Below, piece after piece: positions 7,501-14,758 of a DNA stretch of 40,724 nucleotides. The stretch is from positions 1 through 40,724 of the forward strand of contig JBBABD010000008.1 in NCBI GenBank assembly GCA_041657845.1, written 5' to 3'. The position numbers and the translations under genes are program-made. This DNA comes from Parcubacteria group bacterium. GTDB taxonomy: Bacteria; Patescibacteriota; Minisyncoccia; Moranbacterales; JAKLHP01. Position 1 is the first letter of the stretch. Every line of letters begins with the position of its first letter. The notes under the pieces are model-generated. The model was not told the DNA's origin. It did no database searches and saw only the letters and a program-made list of their open reading frames with translations.

Positions 7501-8005
7501 CACCAAGGTTCAGAAAATTTTTCTCAAAAGCCAAAAGACGATGGTCTTTGCCACCATCGAAGACCTGCGGGGAAGAATTGAGCTTTTGATCTTCCCGAAA
7601 ATTTTGGAAACTTCGGAATCAACCTGGCAGGAAGACAAAGTGGTCGTGGCCAGCGGAACTCTTTCCGACAAAGACGGAAATTTCAAACTGCTGGTCGACA
7701 GCGCCAAAGAAATTAATCCGCAGGAACTGGAAAATTTCAAAAGAATCGAGGCCACGCGCCAAAAAAACGGAGCTTCCGAAGCAAATGGAAAATCAAAAAT
7801 AATTATCACTCTTCCGGACAATGCCACCAAAGAAACTTTCAAAAAACTTTCCGAAATTTTTGACCAGTGCGAATCAGGTAGCGCCAAAGTGTATCTAAAA
7901 ATAAAAGACTCAAAACTGGAAACTCCGTATTCAATAAAGTATGATCCTGAAATATTGAAAAGAATAAAAGAAGTTTCAGGTAGCAGCGAGATAAGGTTTA
8001 TCTGA
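4532..8005 (+). CDS. dnaE: DNA polymerase III subunit alpha
   Basis: Replicative polymerase, 1157 residues, full length for a DnaE-type alpha subunit. Order of domains: PHP domain from residue ~3 (THLHVHSHYSLLDG, first metal-binding histidines), polymerase core with the catalytic motif PDVDMDFADDRR near residue 398, and the RPGPMDWIPNF thumb/finger block near 635. The conserved NRSHAACYALIGYQTAYLK follows near 750. Then come a helix-hairpin-helix region, a beta-clamp-binding motif QVSLFG near 912, and an OB-fold (ISLGGVITKVQKIF...) from ~985. ATG 4532 starts at the usual family N-terminus. It is transcribed alone on the plus strand behind a repeat block. Confidence 0.98.
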   Translation: MPKFTHLHVHSHYSLLDGLAKIDDLLDRAKELGMDSLALTDHGVLYGAVEFFIKAKAKGIKPIIGCEMYVAPGGLQNKNNTNIDKTRNHLILLVKDEVGYKNLMKLISIAHLEGFYYKPRIDRETLKKYSGGLVALSACTEGEVPSAIINGKYDEAKKLAGEYENIFGKGNFFLEIQDHPQYKNQQIANEGLIAISKETGIPLVATSDIHYVNKDDNSAQDILLCIQTNRKVFEKDRMNLMAFDLSLRTPEEMEKSFGHIPGAIENTQVVSDKCNFEIKLGETQLPHYDVPEGFTDKTYLRKLVEEGLQKRFGDDITSVQTERMEYELSVIEKTGFVSYFLIVQDFVNWAKNQGIVVGPGRGSAAGSFISYLIGITNIDPIKYNLLFERFLNPERISMPDVDMDFADDRRDDVLNYVRKKYGDDHVAQIITFGTMAARAAIRDTGRALGYPYELCDKTSKMIPMFSTIEEAVDQVVELREAYQKDPSVKKLIDSAKKLEGVARHASMHACGVVITKNPVTEYSPLQRIIGKTEGTVTQYSSSTKSSYVEKIGLLKMDFLGLKNLTIMQNTLKIVRKTRGMDINIDDIPPDDEETFKLLQDAKTTGVFQLESTGMKRYLKQLKPTVFEDIIAMVALYRPGPMDWIPNFIAGKHGTRKINYLHPKLEPILENTYGVAVYQEQIMQIARDLAGFTLGEADVLRKAMGKKISQLIKEQKIKFVEGCIKHEINEKIADKVFAFIEPFAGYGFNRSHAACYALIGYQTAYLKAHYPAEFMAALLTSDQNDIDRVAIEVFECQEIGIEVLPPNINESFEDFAVVKDEKGNGLIRFGLNAIKNVGSTVAREIVSERKIGGKYKTIADLLERVTTKDLNKKSLEALIKVGALEELGERNQHLASLENILNYSKSIQKNKNSNQVSLFGIETLAPGSVQMVDSQSATKKEMLSWEKELLGLYVSGHPAEDYQNYFDKMAVPISSIEKGMVGTKISLGGVITKVQKIFLKSQKTMVFATIEDLRGRIELLIFPKILETSESTWQEDKVVVASGTLSDKDGNFKLLVDSAKEINPQELENFKRIEATRQKNGASEANGKSKIIITLPDNATKETFKKLSEIFDQCESGSAKVYLKIKDSKLETPYSIKYDPEILKRIKEVSGSSEIRFI

Positions 8006-8081
8006 ACCTTCACTCTTTACTTTTTCGTTGAATCGTGCAATAGTTTTTTTAGATTTCTATTCTAAAAAAGGAGGGAAAGTC

Positions 8082-8324
8082 ATGCTGACCAATACCATAG
8101 GGATGCGCTTGCGAAACCTTGAAGCATCAGATCTGCCAAAAGATGACGAGATATTGAGCAATCTCATCATCAGGTTGAAAAAATGTCTAGAGGATGACAA
8201 GCGCCGGCCGGCCGATTGCGAGATACCGAGCTTTATGGCATCTGAACTCACAGTAGAAGTAGCCAAGGAAAAAGACGATTATTGCATGGGGACATATGAT
8301 TCTTGCTATTTTATGGTCACGTGA
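8082..8324 (+). CDS. Small orphan protein, unknown
   Basis: An 80-residue frame beginning ATG 8082, six bases after a strong SD (AAGGAGGGAAA). The upstream in-frame extension to 8028 lacks any signal and is rejected. The protein is soluble and acidic with no membrane segment. It has four cysteines (near residues 35, 45, 67 and 73) with no clear metal motif. I do not recognise a family. A good terminator follows at 8353-8387, so it looks like a single-gene unit. Its strong SD is shared with other small orphan genes here but not with most housekeeping genes. Confidence 0.65.
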   Translation: MLTNTIGMRLRNLEASDLPKDDEILSNLIIRLKKCLEDDKRRPADCEIPSFMASELTVEVAKEKDDYCMGTYDSCYFMVT

Positions 8325-8352
8325 GCACGTGAGCGAACGAGCCACCGCACCA

Positions 8353-8387
8353 AAACTCGCCCAGAATCTTGGACGAGTTTTTCTTTT
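8353..8387 (+). terminator. Intrinsic terminator after the 8082 gene
   Basis: AAACTCG pairs with CGAGTTT around an interrupted CCA/TGG stem, followed by a T-rich run. Confidence 0.75.
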
Positions 8388-8468
8388 AAAATTAATTTGC
8401 AGCCGACCTTTCGTCCGCAACAAAGAAAATTGTTCCCGAAGGAAGAATTGAAACTTATTAAAAATATT

Positions 8469-8497
8469 TTAGAGGCCTCTATGGGAGTCTTTATTTT
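8469..8497 (-). repeat. Palindromic spacer element, copy 1
   Basis: Copy of the element whose consensus arms on the minus strand are TAGAGGCYTC and GAGGCCTCTA around a TATA loop, here diverged in the first arm (AGACTCCC). The TAA stop of the 139-aa gene (8491-8493) lies inside it. Confidence 0.8.
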
Positions 8498-8910
8498 TGT
8501 TGCTTTTTAATATAGTCCTTACTTAACAAAACCAGCTCTTTAAGTCTTCCATCCATAATCCCATCTAAATTCAAATGCTGGGGAAGAATACTGTCATTTT
8601 CAATGTCTTCGCTTCCAGAAGGCAAAATAAAGATATTTCCGCTTTTGGGGTCTCTTCCAAAAGCCACTTTCATCCCTTCATTCCTAAATCTCTCCACCAA
8701 TTCATCTATTGGCGTAGCGTAGCCCGGATATTCTTCCTCTTCGGCTTTTAGCTTTGCGTAGTGCTCTGGATCAATTCCCGAAAAAGGAATCCTTTCATGA
8801 ATTTCGCTAAGCTCTTTCGCTAAAGCGATCCTTTTTCTCTTTTGCTCTGCTCGCTCCTGTTCGTTGTTTTTCTCTTGAGGAACGGGAGGATTTCCAAAAT
8901 TTTCATGCAT
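8491..8910 (-). CDS. Uncharacterised 139-aa acidic protein
   Basis: Not recognised. The N-terminal ~35 residues are polar and rich in E, K, R and Q (likely helical or disordered). The middle contains PGYATPIDELVERF and GMKVAFGRDPKSGNIFILPSG, which reads as a small alpha/beta fold. No membrane segment and no cysteines are visible. It is the last gene of a probable three-gene unit (AbrB-like, zinc ribbon, this gene) lying between two palindromic elements. The stop codon is embedded in copy 1. Start ATG 8910; no strong SD. Confidence 0.75.
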   Translation of the reverse strand: MHENFGNPPVPQEKNNEQERAEQKRKRIALAKELSEIHERIPFSGIDPEHYAKLKAEEEEYPGYATPIDELVERFRNEGMKVAFGRDPKSGNIFILPSGSEDIENDSILPQHLNLDGIMDGRLKELVLLSKDYIKKQQK

Positions 8911-8931
8911 AAATTTTTTATTATTTCTTAC

Positions 8932-9191
8932 TTATTCCCAGCGTTTGAGCTTGGGAATGATTTCATTGGCCATTTTTTCAGCTTCTTCTCTCGACTTCCC
9001 CATCTTTCCGGCCATATTTACTAATTTTTGAATCATTTCCTCCTTGCTGGTTATTGAATCAGTAAAATCTCCGTCCTGAAAACAATACTGCAATATCTCC
9101 AATTTTTGCTTCCATCTTCATCGGTTCCAAAATCTTCATCTTTGGTCATCGGCATCGAACAGCTTTGACAGATTGACGTTTCTTTTTCCAT
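8932..9191 (-). pseudogene. Zinc-ribbon protein, frameshifted
   Basis: From ATG 9191 the protein begins with a putative zinc-ribbon pattern (CQSCSMPM, then GSKNWRYC), then hits an early stop. One frame over, the continuation is intact: QYCFQDGDFTDSITSKEEMI, then a helical tail ending at TAA 8932-8934. The two parts join perfectly if one base is added near 9090, giving YCQYCFQDG, the expected second zinc pair. The family is small proteins with a CxxC...CxxC zinc ribbon, resembling the putative zinc ribbon family PF12674 from memory. Either a recent inactivating deletion or a base-calling error. It follows the AbrB-like gene by 18 bases. Confidence 0.8.
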
Positions 9192-9209
9192 ATTTTTAAA
9201 TTTAATTGT

Positions 9210-9377
9210 TTATTTCCTCCAATCGCTAATTTCTATTTTACCATGACCCTTGTCGACAATGGAAAGTTTTTGTTTTTCCTTCCAGCCGTATTTTTCAATG
9301 ACCTCTTTGGGGATAGTTACAGAATAGCTATACGCCCCGTTTTTCTTCAATTTATGCACATTTTTTTCGTTTTTCAT
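9210..9377 (-). CDS. AbrB/MazE-like DNA-binding protein, 55 aa
   Basis: A 55-residue protein from ATG 9377. It has the swapped-hairpin AbrB/SpoVT pattern: a lysine-rich strand, then SYSVTIPKEVIEKYGWKEKQ and a second strand pair KLSIVDKGHGKIEI. This fold is used by transition-state regulators and by antitoxins. No toxin-like reading frame lies beside it: downstream are the zinc-ribbon relic and the 139-aa protein. A regulator role is therefore at least as likely as an antitoxin. The upstream region carries TTAGCTT heptamers and palindromic element copy 2. Confidence 0.8.
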   Translation of the reverse strand: MKNEKNVHKLKKNGAYSYSVTIPKEVIEKYGWKEKQKLSIVDKGHGKIEISDWRK

Positions 9378-9401
9378 ATTTTTTTTAAATTAACATTTAT
9401 A

Positions 9402-9440
9402 TATAATCTAAAAACTATAAGCTAAATACTAAAAGCTAAT
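9402..9440. repeat. TTAGCTT-type heptamer array upstream of the AbrB-like gene
   Basis: Degenerate 7-base units (minus strand TTAGCTT, TTAGTAT, TTAGCTT, ATAGTTT, TTAGATT) directly next to palindromic element copy 2. A near-identical array sits next to copy 5. Confidence 0.7.
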
Positions 9441-9470
9441 TTAGAGGCCTCTATAGGAGCTTCTATTTTT
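9441..9470 (-). repeat. Palindromic spacer element, copy 2
   Basis: Begins two bases after the TAG stop of the histidine phosphatase frame and lies ~65 bases before the AbrB-like start. Confidence 0.9.
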
Positions 9471-9472
9471 AT

Positions 9473-10022
9473 CTAAGCGTCAAATTCATAAATTGAAGCG
9501 TTTTTGGGAGTATGCTTTACTTTTTCCTCCAAAAACAGAAAGTGAGCCATTTTTAGTATACCTCCATGCGCAACAATCAAAACTTTTTTATCAGAATAAT
9601 CCTTTTTCAATTCTTTAATAAATCTTAAAAATCTCATTTTGACATCCTCGGCGCATTCTCCGCCATATGGCCGATAATCATATTCGAGCTCAAAATCCTT
9701 TTTTTTGAAATCAATTTTTCCTCCTCCAAATTTAAACATTTCCTCCCAGGTTTTTCCTGAGAGATCGCCATAATCACGTTCTATGATTTCTTCCCTTGCT
9801 ATTACAGGCGTATTCATTTCTTTCGCTAAAATTTCAGCTGTTTGCGAGGCGCGCTTTAATGGCGAAGTAAAAAATAATATCAAAATCCTTGTCTATGCCA
9901 CGCAACAATTCTTCGGCTTGCCTGATACCTTCTGAATTTAAGGGTTCATTTATCCTTTGCCCTTGAGCCTTTTTGGCTTTATTGGAATTAGTCTCTCCGT
10001 GTCTGACTATATAAATTTTCAT
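9473..10022 (-). pseudogene. Histidine phosphatase (phosphoglycerate mutase-like), frameshifted
   Basis: A histidine-phosphatase superfamily gene split by one base. The N-terminal part from ATG 10022 has the catalytic RHGETNSN at residues ~7-14. The C-terminal part contains FTSPLKRASQTAEI, the second-His region VLIVAHGG, and ends at TAG 9473-9475. The frames join if one base is removed from the A6 run at 9869-9874 (plus strand), restoring DFDIIFTSPLKRASQ. A homopolymer slip, a sequencing error and a true pseudogene are all possible. The combined protein (~182 aa) has normal family length. It lies between element copies 2 and 3. Confidence 0.85.
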
Positions 10023-10048
10023 TTATCCCAAGTTTAAATTATTAATTT

Positions 10049-10076
10049 TAGAGGTCTCTATAGTATCTTCTATTCT
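10049..10076 (-). repeat. Palindromic spacer element, copy 3
   Basis: The most diverged copy (minus arms TAGAAGATAC and GAGACCTCTA). The TAG stop of the VOC gene (10070-10072) is formed by the element itself. Confidence 0.75.
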
Positions 10077-10519
10077 TGTCCCCAATCAATAAGCTCTGTA
10101 AATCTTAGATAAAAACCAAATGGATCAGCCATCCGGAAATCTTTCCAGATATGACCATGATCCTCAAGTTCTTTTAATTCGCGCACGATGTATTCCTTAA
10201 GATATTTCGACGCCCTTCCATATAGTTCATCAATATCGCCAGTTGTGATGGTTATTTCAGTCGCATATCCTCTTTTTGTTTCTTTGGGAAATTGTTTGAA
10301 AAATGACTGGCCATAGACTCTCTCGTCTCCGCCATAAAAGTTAAGCATGGTGCTTCCTAATTTATCCTCGCGAATCATCGTCAAATACCCCAGCTCTTTT
10401 TCGTTGGGCTTGTCATCCATACTGACTGCAAAACCGAGCTTGGAATAGAAATCCTTCACAATATCCAAATCGGGAACATGCATTTCTATGACTAAATTAT
10501 TTTTTATAGGATTTTTCAT
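10070..10519 (-). CDS. VOC-superfamily (glyoxalase/bleomycin-resistance fold) protein
   Basis: A 149-residue protein with the paired beta-alpha-beta-beta-beta layout of the vicinal oxygen chelate superfamily. The N-terminal half has VIEMHVPDLDIVKDFYSKLGF, the typical first module. The C-terminal half ends with the usual FRMADPFGFYLRFTE. Members include glyoxalases, dioxygenases and antibiotic-binding proteins; the substrate is not predictable here. The start ATG lies 7 bases after element copy 4, and the stop is inside copy 3, so the gene almost fills its interval, like a cassette. Confidence 0.85.
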   Translation of the reverse strand: MKNPIKNNLVIEMHVPDLDIVKDFYSKLGFAVSMDDKPNEKELGYLTMIREDKLGSTMLNFYGGDERVYGQSFFKQFPKETKRGYATEITITTGDIDELYGRASKYLKEYIVRELKELEDHGHIWKDFRMADPFGFYLRFTELIDWGQE

Positions 10520-10524
10520 ATTTT

Positions 10525-10555
10525 TTAGAGGCCTCTATAGAAGCCTCTATTTTAT
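10525..10555 (-). repeat. Palindromic spacer element, copy 4
   Basis: Consensus copy: arms TAGAGGCTTC and GAGGCCTCTA around TATA. It begins at the TAA stop of the LysE gene (10552-10554) and ends a few bases before the VOC start. Confidence 0.92.
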
Positions 10556-11163
10556 TTTAACATAAATTTTATGCTTTTATATGCCATATCAATGGCAAAG
10601 TACAAAAAGGTTAACGCAAATATTTTAAATATAATCGGCACTACCCTAGGATTTGAAAGCATCTTTCTGAAACGAGAAAATATAATTGCAACTGCAACAG
10701 TAGAAACTAGCCATCCAATTTCAACAAGCATCAAAAATATGTATTGACCGAAATGAATCTTCTCGCTTAGCGATATTGCTCTTGGCACACAAACCGTTAT
10801 CCAAAAAGTCCATAATACGCCATTAGCCATAATCATAGCTGATATTTTACCCAAACTGAAATGAACTTTTTCATCGCTGTCAATTCTTTTCACTTTCCAT
10901 ATTGAAATAGCAATCCAGATAAGAATGCCCGCTCCAATAAATGATATGCCACTGAAAACAGCATCTGAAAAACCCAACGATGAAAGAATTAGCAAACTTA
11001 ACAATGCCACAACAGTTTCTGTGAACATCGCCCAAAAGATAATCCTCAGGCTTTTGAAAAAACCAGATTGTAGGATTTCAGTAAAAGTAGCAGTTAAAAC
11101 TGGTCCTGGGATTACTCCGCCAATCAATCCTAGAATTAATGCACTTGCTATCTCGTTATTCAT
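10552..11163 (-). CDS. LysE/RhtB-family transporter
   Basis: A 203-residue polytopic membrane protein with about six hydrophobic segments. The N-terminal LILGLIGGVIPGPVLTATF matches the signature of LysE-type amino-acid and metabolite exporters (conserved small and proline residues in TM1). Two further pairs of membrane helices and a short cytoplasmic loop (KVKRIDSDEKV) follow, in the expected order. The exported compound is unknown. It sits between element copies 4 and 5. Its upstream region carries a TTAGCTT heptamer array nearly identical to the one before the AbrB-like gene. Confidence 0.85.
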   Translation of the reverse strand: MNNEIASALILGLIGGVIPGPVLTATFTEILQSGFFKSLRIIFWAMFTETVVALLSLLILSSLGFSDAVFSGISFIGAGILIWIAISIWKVKRIDSDEKVHFSLGKISAMIMANGVLWTFWITVCVPRAISLSEKIHFGQYIFLMLVEIGWLVSTVAVAIIFSRFRKMLSNPRVVPIIFKIFALTFLYFAIDMAYKSIKFMLK

Positions 11164-11181
11164 ATTTAAACTTTATAAATT

Positions 11182-11219
11182 ATTATCTAAAAGCTATAAG
11201 CTAAATGCTAAAAGCTAAT
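11182..11219. repeat. TTAGCTT-type heptamer array upstream of the LysE gene
   Basis: Minus-strand units TTAGCTT, TTAGCAT, TTAGCTT, ATAGCTT, TTAGATA abut element copy 5. With copy 5 this forms a ~70-bp segment closely matching 9402-9470. Confidence 0.75.
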
Positions 11220-11249
11220 TTAGAGGTCCCTATAGAAGCCTCTATTTTA
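11219..11249 (-). repeat. Palindromic spacer element, copy 5
   Basis: Arms TAGAGGCTTC and GGGACCTCTA around TATA on the minus strand, starting directly at the TAA stop of the deaminase gene (11247-11249). Confidence 0.88.
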
Positions 11250-11765
11250 CCACTTCAACAGCTGAAGCATTTTTTGCGGCCATTGTATGTTTCCTTTTTT
11301 AATCTCTCCGTGAAAATATTTTATCATTATTTGTTTCACTTCATCGGTAAAATGACAATGTCTTATTTCCGGCCAAAATTCTTTATAAAATAATCCTATG
11401 TTGTCGTGCTTTAAATCACAAGCGCCGCCATTTGGATCTTTTTCGATAAACAGAATGCGACTGATGTGACTGGTAACGGATGCACCGAGGCACTGTATAC
11501 ATGGTTCAAGCGTGCTATAAAGCGACACGGTTTTCCCTTGTTCGAAGGCATCATGAATAAGCTTTCCGTTTTTAATTATCAAATTATTTTCCGCATGGCT
11601 AACGAATGATTTTTGTTTATTTATTTCGTTTCCAGCCACATCAATTATCTCATCTCCAATAGACAAGACAGCACCAACCGGATAATTTCCCTCCGCATAA
11701 GTTTCGCCAGCGACTTTGATGGCCGTAGCAAAACATTGTTTATCAAATTGAGTTAATTCTTTCAT
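11247..11765 (-). CDS. Nucleoside/nucleobase deaminase of the cytidine deaminase superfamily
   Basis: A 172-residue zinc-dependent deaminase. The zinc motif is split as expected: SHAENNLI (His plus catalytic Glu) near residue 57 and LEPCIQCLGA (two Cys) near residue 88. Preceding NYPVGAVLSIGDEI is typical of the TadA/guanine-deaminase-like branch. The C-terminus is longer than TadA and ends in a basic/aromatic tail, so it may act on a free nucleobase or nucleoside rather than tRNA. The start ATG overlaps the TGA of the ABC gene (ATGA), allowing translational coupling. The stop abuts element copy 5. Confidence 0.85.
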   Translation of the reverse strand: MKELTQFDKQCFATAIKVAGETYAEGNYPVGAVLSIGDEIIDVAGNEINKQKSFVSHAENNLIIKNGKLIHDAFEQGKTVSLYSTLEPCIQCLGASVTSHISRILFIEKDPNGGACDLKHDNIGLFYKEFWPEIRHCHFTDEVKQIMIKYFHGEIKKGNIQWPQKMLQLLKW

Positions 11766-13576
11766 AATTTTTTAGAGGCCTCTATAGAAGCTTCTATTTT
11801 ATTATTTCTTTTCGCTCCCCGGCTTTTCTCCCACTGTTTTCTAAATTCTTCCGAATCGACAATCAGAGATTCGAGCGTTCCGGAAGCGATTATTTTTCCT
11901 TTCTGGAAGAAATAAACTTTATCGAACAATGACAAGAGATGCAGGCGGTGGACGGAAGCAATGATGGTCTTCTCCGGAAATTCCTGGAAAATATTCTGGA
12001 AAATATTAAGTTCATTCTTCATATCCATTGAGCTGGTCGGCTCATCTAGCATTATTATCGATTTGTCTTTGCTGGCCATCAGTCCTCTCGCCAGCGCCAA
12101 TCTTTGTTTTTCTCCTCCGCTCAGATTGACTCCTTTTTCAAAAATAAATGAATCCAAACCATTGGGAAGCTTTTCGACAACACTGGAAAAGCAAGCCATA
12201 TCGGTAAATTTTTTGATCTCTCCTTTCGAATGATTTACTCCGATCGTAATGTTTTCTTCAATGGTAGTTGAAAATATTTCTGGGTCCTGAGGGATGAGAG
12301 AGATGCTATCGCTGATCGCTTTAAACCCTTCTTTCAATATCCGTCCATCAACAAAGACTCTGGCTGCTTTCGGAACGTACAATTCCCGAATGATTTTGAG
12401 AAGCGTGGTTTTTCCGCTTCCGCTTTCTCCAATAAGAGCAATTCTTTCTCCGTTCCTGATGGACATCGAAATACCATCCAGATGAAGCTCGCCCTCATCT
12501 TCGCTATGATATGAGAAGCCAAGCGCCTCTATTTTTAATTCTTTCCAATCTTTTCCCAAGATTGATTCCTTAATTTCTTCGTCCTTAAAAAAATCATTGG
12601 CAATCTCTTCCGCATTCATCACAGCCGATTTCCGTTGCAGCATTTCTCCATACAGCTCAGCGAATCGGAAAAATATATCACTGATTTTATCAACATAGCC
12701 ATAGAGGATAAAAAGTGTACCTACCAACACGACGCTTCCGCTCGCAACGCCTTGGTATATATATGACATCAATACCAAGGCAGTCATGGAAACCGAGCAA
12801 CAAGAAACCAAGAACCATTTCGTTTCGTTGATTTTTTGGTTTTTATTGAACAATGAGAATGGCTCTTCGATTTTTTTGCTGATAGCCTTAGTTACCATTT
12901 TTTCTGCTCGAAGAAGAATAACTGTTGTAATATTACTGATAACATCAAATATTTTTTCCGTTATCTTGTTTTCAAATCCGAAAAGGATTTTATACTGCCT
13001 GACTAAAACTTTATCAAATCTCATTATTATAATAGCAGCCGTAAAAATCATAACAAATACGACAGGAAGAGAATAGATATTGAAATAAGCCAGGATAGTG
13101 ATGGAAACTACCAGTCTTACGATAGCCTCTATCGTCATGAAAGTAGCCGAAGAAAAATCAAAAAGCGATCTAGTCCCTTTCTCTATTTTATCTATAGTAT
13201 CACCAGAATGATGGTTTGAATGCCAATCCATCGGAAAATCCATCACTCCCTCCAAGAGATGATTCTTGTAATTCGCTCTGGCGATGAAAGCATTTCTAAT
13301 TTCAATGCATCGGGCTGGTCCATGGAATGCCCAAAATGCCAGACTGATAATAACAGTGCTTCCCAAAAGTAAAAAAATATAATCCAGATTTCCGGCATTT
13401 ACTCCCTGCTCTTGGATTATGTTGAATACCTTTCCTATAGCCAGGGGAACAAGGAGAGCTATTGAATTGCCTATCACAAAAAAAATGGCGTATAAGACTA
13501 CGCTTTTGCGATTGCCCTTGGAATATTTCCACATCTTTTGGGCTAAGTATAAAGCTGGATTGTTTGGTAACTTCAT
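11762..13576 (-). CDS. ABC exporter (fused membrane and ATPase domains)
   Basis: A 604-residue type IV ABC exporter half-transporter. Six hydrophobic segments span residues ~25-320. The nucleotide-binding domain follows with Walker A GESGSGKTT (~385), signature LSGGEKQR (~487), Walker B SIIMLDEPTSSMD (~508) and the switch histidine in ASVHRLH (~545). Typical partners of such half-transporters are lipids, drugs or peptides. Odd feature: no stop precedes palindromic copy 6, so translation runs through it. This adds IEASIEASKKL to the C-terminus before a TGA that overlaps the deaminase start. A terminal in-frame tail made of repeat suggests the original stop was lost. Confidence 0.95.
   Translation of the reverse strand: MKLPNNPALYLAQKMWKYSKGNRKSVVLYAIFFVIGNSIALLVPLAIGKVFNIIQEQGVNAGNLDYIFLLLGSTVIISLAFWAFHGPARCIEIRNAFIARANYKNHLLEGVMDFPMDWHSNHHSGDTIDKIEKGTRSLFDFSSATFMTIEAIVRLVVSITILAYFNIYSLPVVFVMIFTAAIIIMRFDKVLVRQYKILFGFENKITEKIFDVISNITTVILLRAEKMVTKAISKKIEEPFSLFNKNQKINETKWFLVSCCSVSMTALVLMSYIYQGVASGSVVLVGTLFILYGYVDKISDIFFRFAELYGEMLQRKSAVMNAEEIANDFFKDEEIKESILGKDWKELKIEALGFSYHSEDEGELHLDGISMSIRNGERIALIGESGSGKTTLLKIIRELYVPKAARVFVDGRILKEGFKAISDSISLIPQDPEIFSTTIEENITIGVNHSKGEIKKFTDMACFSSVVEKLPNGLDSFIFEKGVNLSGGEKQRLALARGLMASKDKSIIMLDEPTSSMDMKNELNIFQNIFQEFPEKTIIASVHRLHLLSLFDKVYFFQKGKIIASGTLESLIVDSEEFRKQWEKSRGAKRNNKIEASIEASKKL
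11771..11800 (-). repeat. Palindromic spacer element, copy 6 (translated)
   Basis: Arms TAGAAGCTTC and GAGGCCTCTA around TATA. Unlike the other copies it is entirely inside an open frame, encoding the C-terminal IEASIEAS of the ABC protein. Confidence 0.92.
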
Positions 13577-13700
13577 GTTACTTCAATAATAACAAAAAAA
13601 ACCGTTTTTTGCGACTTAACTCCATTATTTATGGACACTTTTTTGCCCGTTCATATTTTTGATTTAAATTCATAATTTTTGCTTCACAATTCACAACCTA

Positions 13701-13727
13701 TAGAGGCCTCTATGGAAGCTTCTATTT
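13701..13727 (-). repeat. Palindromic spacer element, copy 7
   Basis: Arms TAGAAGCTTC and GAGGCCTCTA with CATA in the loop, two bases after the TAA stop of the membrane-protein frame. The ~120 bases between it and the ABC start hold a TTCACAA duplicate and AT-rich DNA; no gene seen. Confidence 0.88.
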
Positions 13728-13729
13728 AA

Positions 13730-14307
13730 TTATTCCGCCTTTTTAATAACCTGCCTCCTGGAAACACAAACAAGAACGACTGCCATATTTAGTACAAGAC
13801 TCATTGCGAGATAGGTAACCGTTAGCACGTTGTATTCGGCGATTGCCAAAAGGGATAATATATCGACAACCGACATGATTGCCCAAAAAGAAATGGTTTC
13901 GCTCCAAGGATCTTTAAAGGATTTTCGAAGGGTGGGGATATATCCTGATCCATCGATTGCCGAAACCATCAGCAAAGCAAGGATCGGATTATCGAGCTGC
14001 CACCAAATCACAATGGCAATGAGTGCCAATGCCAGGACTATTTTATCGCTTCTGGTGATGTCCTTTGTCCCAAACTTGAATGAAAGCAAGAAAATAGTGA
14101 ATAGAAGAACCATTCCGACGATCAAACTGAAGCTTCCGAATTTACCTCCTCCGTATATCCCTGAGTGATTAGCCAAATCAACCAAGTATACAGATGAGGT
14201 TTTGTTTTCCTATTAAAGATATCCCTAAAGTATGGGATGAAACCCAAAAAAGTAAGCACTGTTGCAATGATAGCAATAATAAATTTGTAATTCGTAAATT
14301 CTAACAT
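13730..14307 (-). pseudogene. Polytopic membrane protein, frameshifted
   Basis: A seven-helix-like membrane protein (~190 aa combined) split by one base near 14155. The first part from ATG 14307 has two hydrophobic segments and GFIPYFRDIFNRKTKPHLYT, recalling the PQ-loop style of SWEET/PnuC-like carriers. It continues after the break as IYGGGKFGSFSLIVG and several further hydrophobic segments, ending at TAA 13730-13732. Adding one base within GGGATATAC on the minus strand restores WLITQGIYGGG. I do not recognise the family with confidence. Sequencing error and genuine decay are both possible. Confidence 0.75.
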
Positions 14308-14329
14308 TTAATACTGAGCTAATTTTTAT

Positions 14330-14361
14330 TTAGAGGCCTCTATAGAGGCTTCTATTTTATT
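14330..14361 (-). repeat. Palindromic spacer element, copy 8
   Basis: Arms TAGAAGCCTC and GAGGCCTCTA around TATA, about 23 bases before the membrane-protein start. Just upstream, a stop codon (TAA) ends a short open tail that may be the 3' remnant of a lost gene. Confidence 0.9.
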
Positions 14362-14404
14362 TTACCACTTCTGCTCCCAATAACCATAGCATGTCAATTT
14401 TCAT

Positions 14405-14433
14405 AAAAAAGCCAGCCTTTTAGGGCTGGCTCT
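14405..14433 (-). terminator. Strong intrinsic terminator after the 44-aa gene
   Basis: GCCAGCC pairs with GGCTGGC around CTAAAA, followed by TTTTTT on the minus strand. The ~130 bases between it and the 44-aa gene show no coding frame I can support. Confidence 0.88.
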
Positions 14434-14563
14434 TAAAAAATAATTTCTTCGGTCGCAATTGAAATACTTTTTCTTATGCTCCGTGGGTAATATCATTCAG
14501 CTATCGAAATTCTATATCCAACGACATCATAAGTCATTTCGCATGCACGAACGAAATATTGAA

Positions 14564-14698
14564 TTATTTTTTTGTTTTTTTCTCATGCTCATGCTGTGTC
14601 AAAACGCTTGCGGCAAGCCTTCTGACATTAGAGTTTTTTGACTTCATCAGCTTTGCAGCCAATTGCGCCATTTCTCTGCTTGATTTTTCTTTTGGCAT
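14564..14698 (-). CDS. Small basic protein, 44 aa, unknown
   Basis: ATG 14698 to TAA 14564-14566. The protein starts MPKEKSSREMAQLAAKLMKS and continues with a second helix containing RRLAASVLTQ, then a lysine-rich tail. The SREMA...LAASVLTQ pattern resembles small conserved helical proteins I have seen in other bacteria, of unknown function. It lies 60 bases after the 318-aa gene on the same strand and just before a strong terminator. The two therefore form one transcription unit with the promoter at 15923-15951. Confidence 0.6.
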   Translation of the reverse strand: MPKEKSSREMAQLAAKLMKSKNSNVRRLAASVLTQHEHEKKTKK

Positions 14699-14758
14699 TT
14701 ATTTTTTGTTAATTTATTTAAACTCCATCGGCATCGACCAACTTGCCGACTCTTGTTA

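Noticed and set aside
9210..9377. Toxin-antitoxin pair with the AbrB-like gene as antitoxin
   Set aside because: No toxin-like reading frame lies next to it; downstream are a zinc-ribbon relic and a 139-aa protein with no nuclease pattern.
8469..14361. Palindromic copies as ordinary terminators of the minus-strand genes
   Set aside because: The T-rich side lies on the plus strand. On the coding strand the hairpin is followed by A-runs, so they do not fit intrinsic terminators for these genes.
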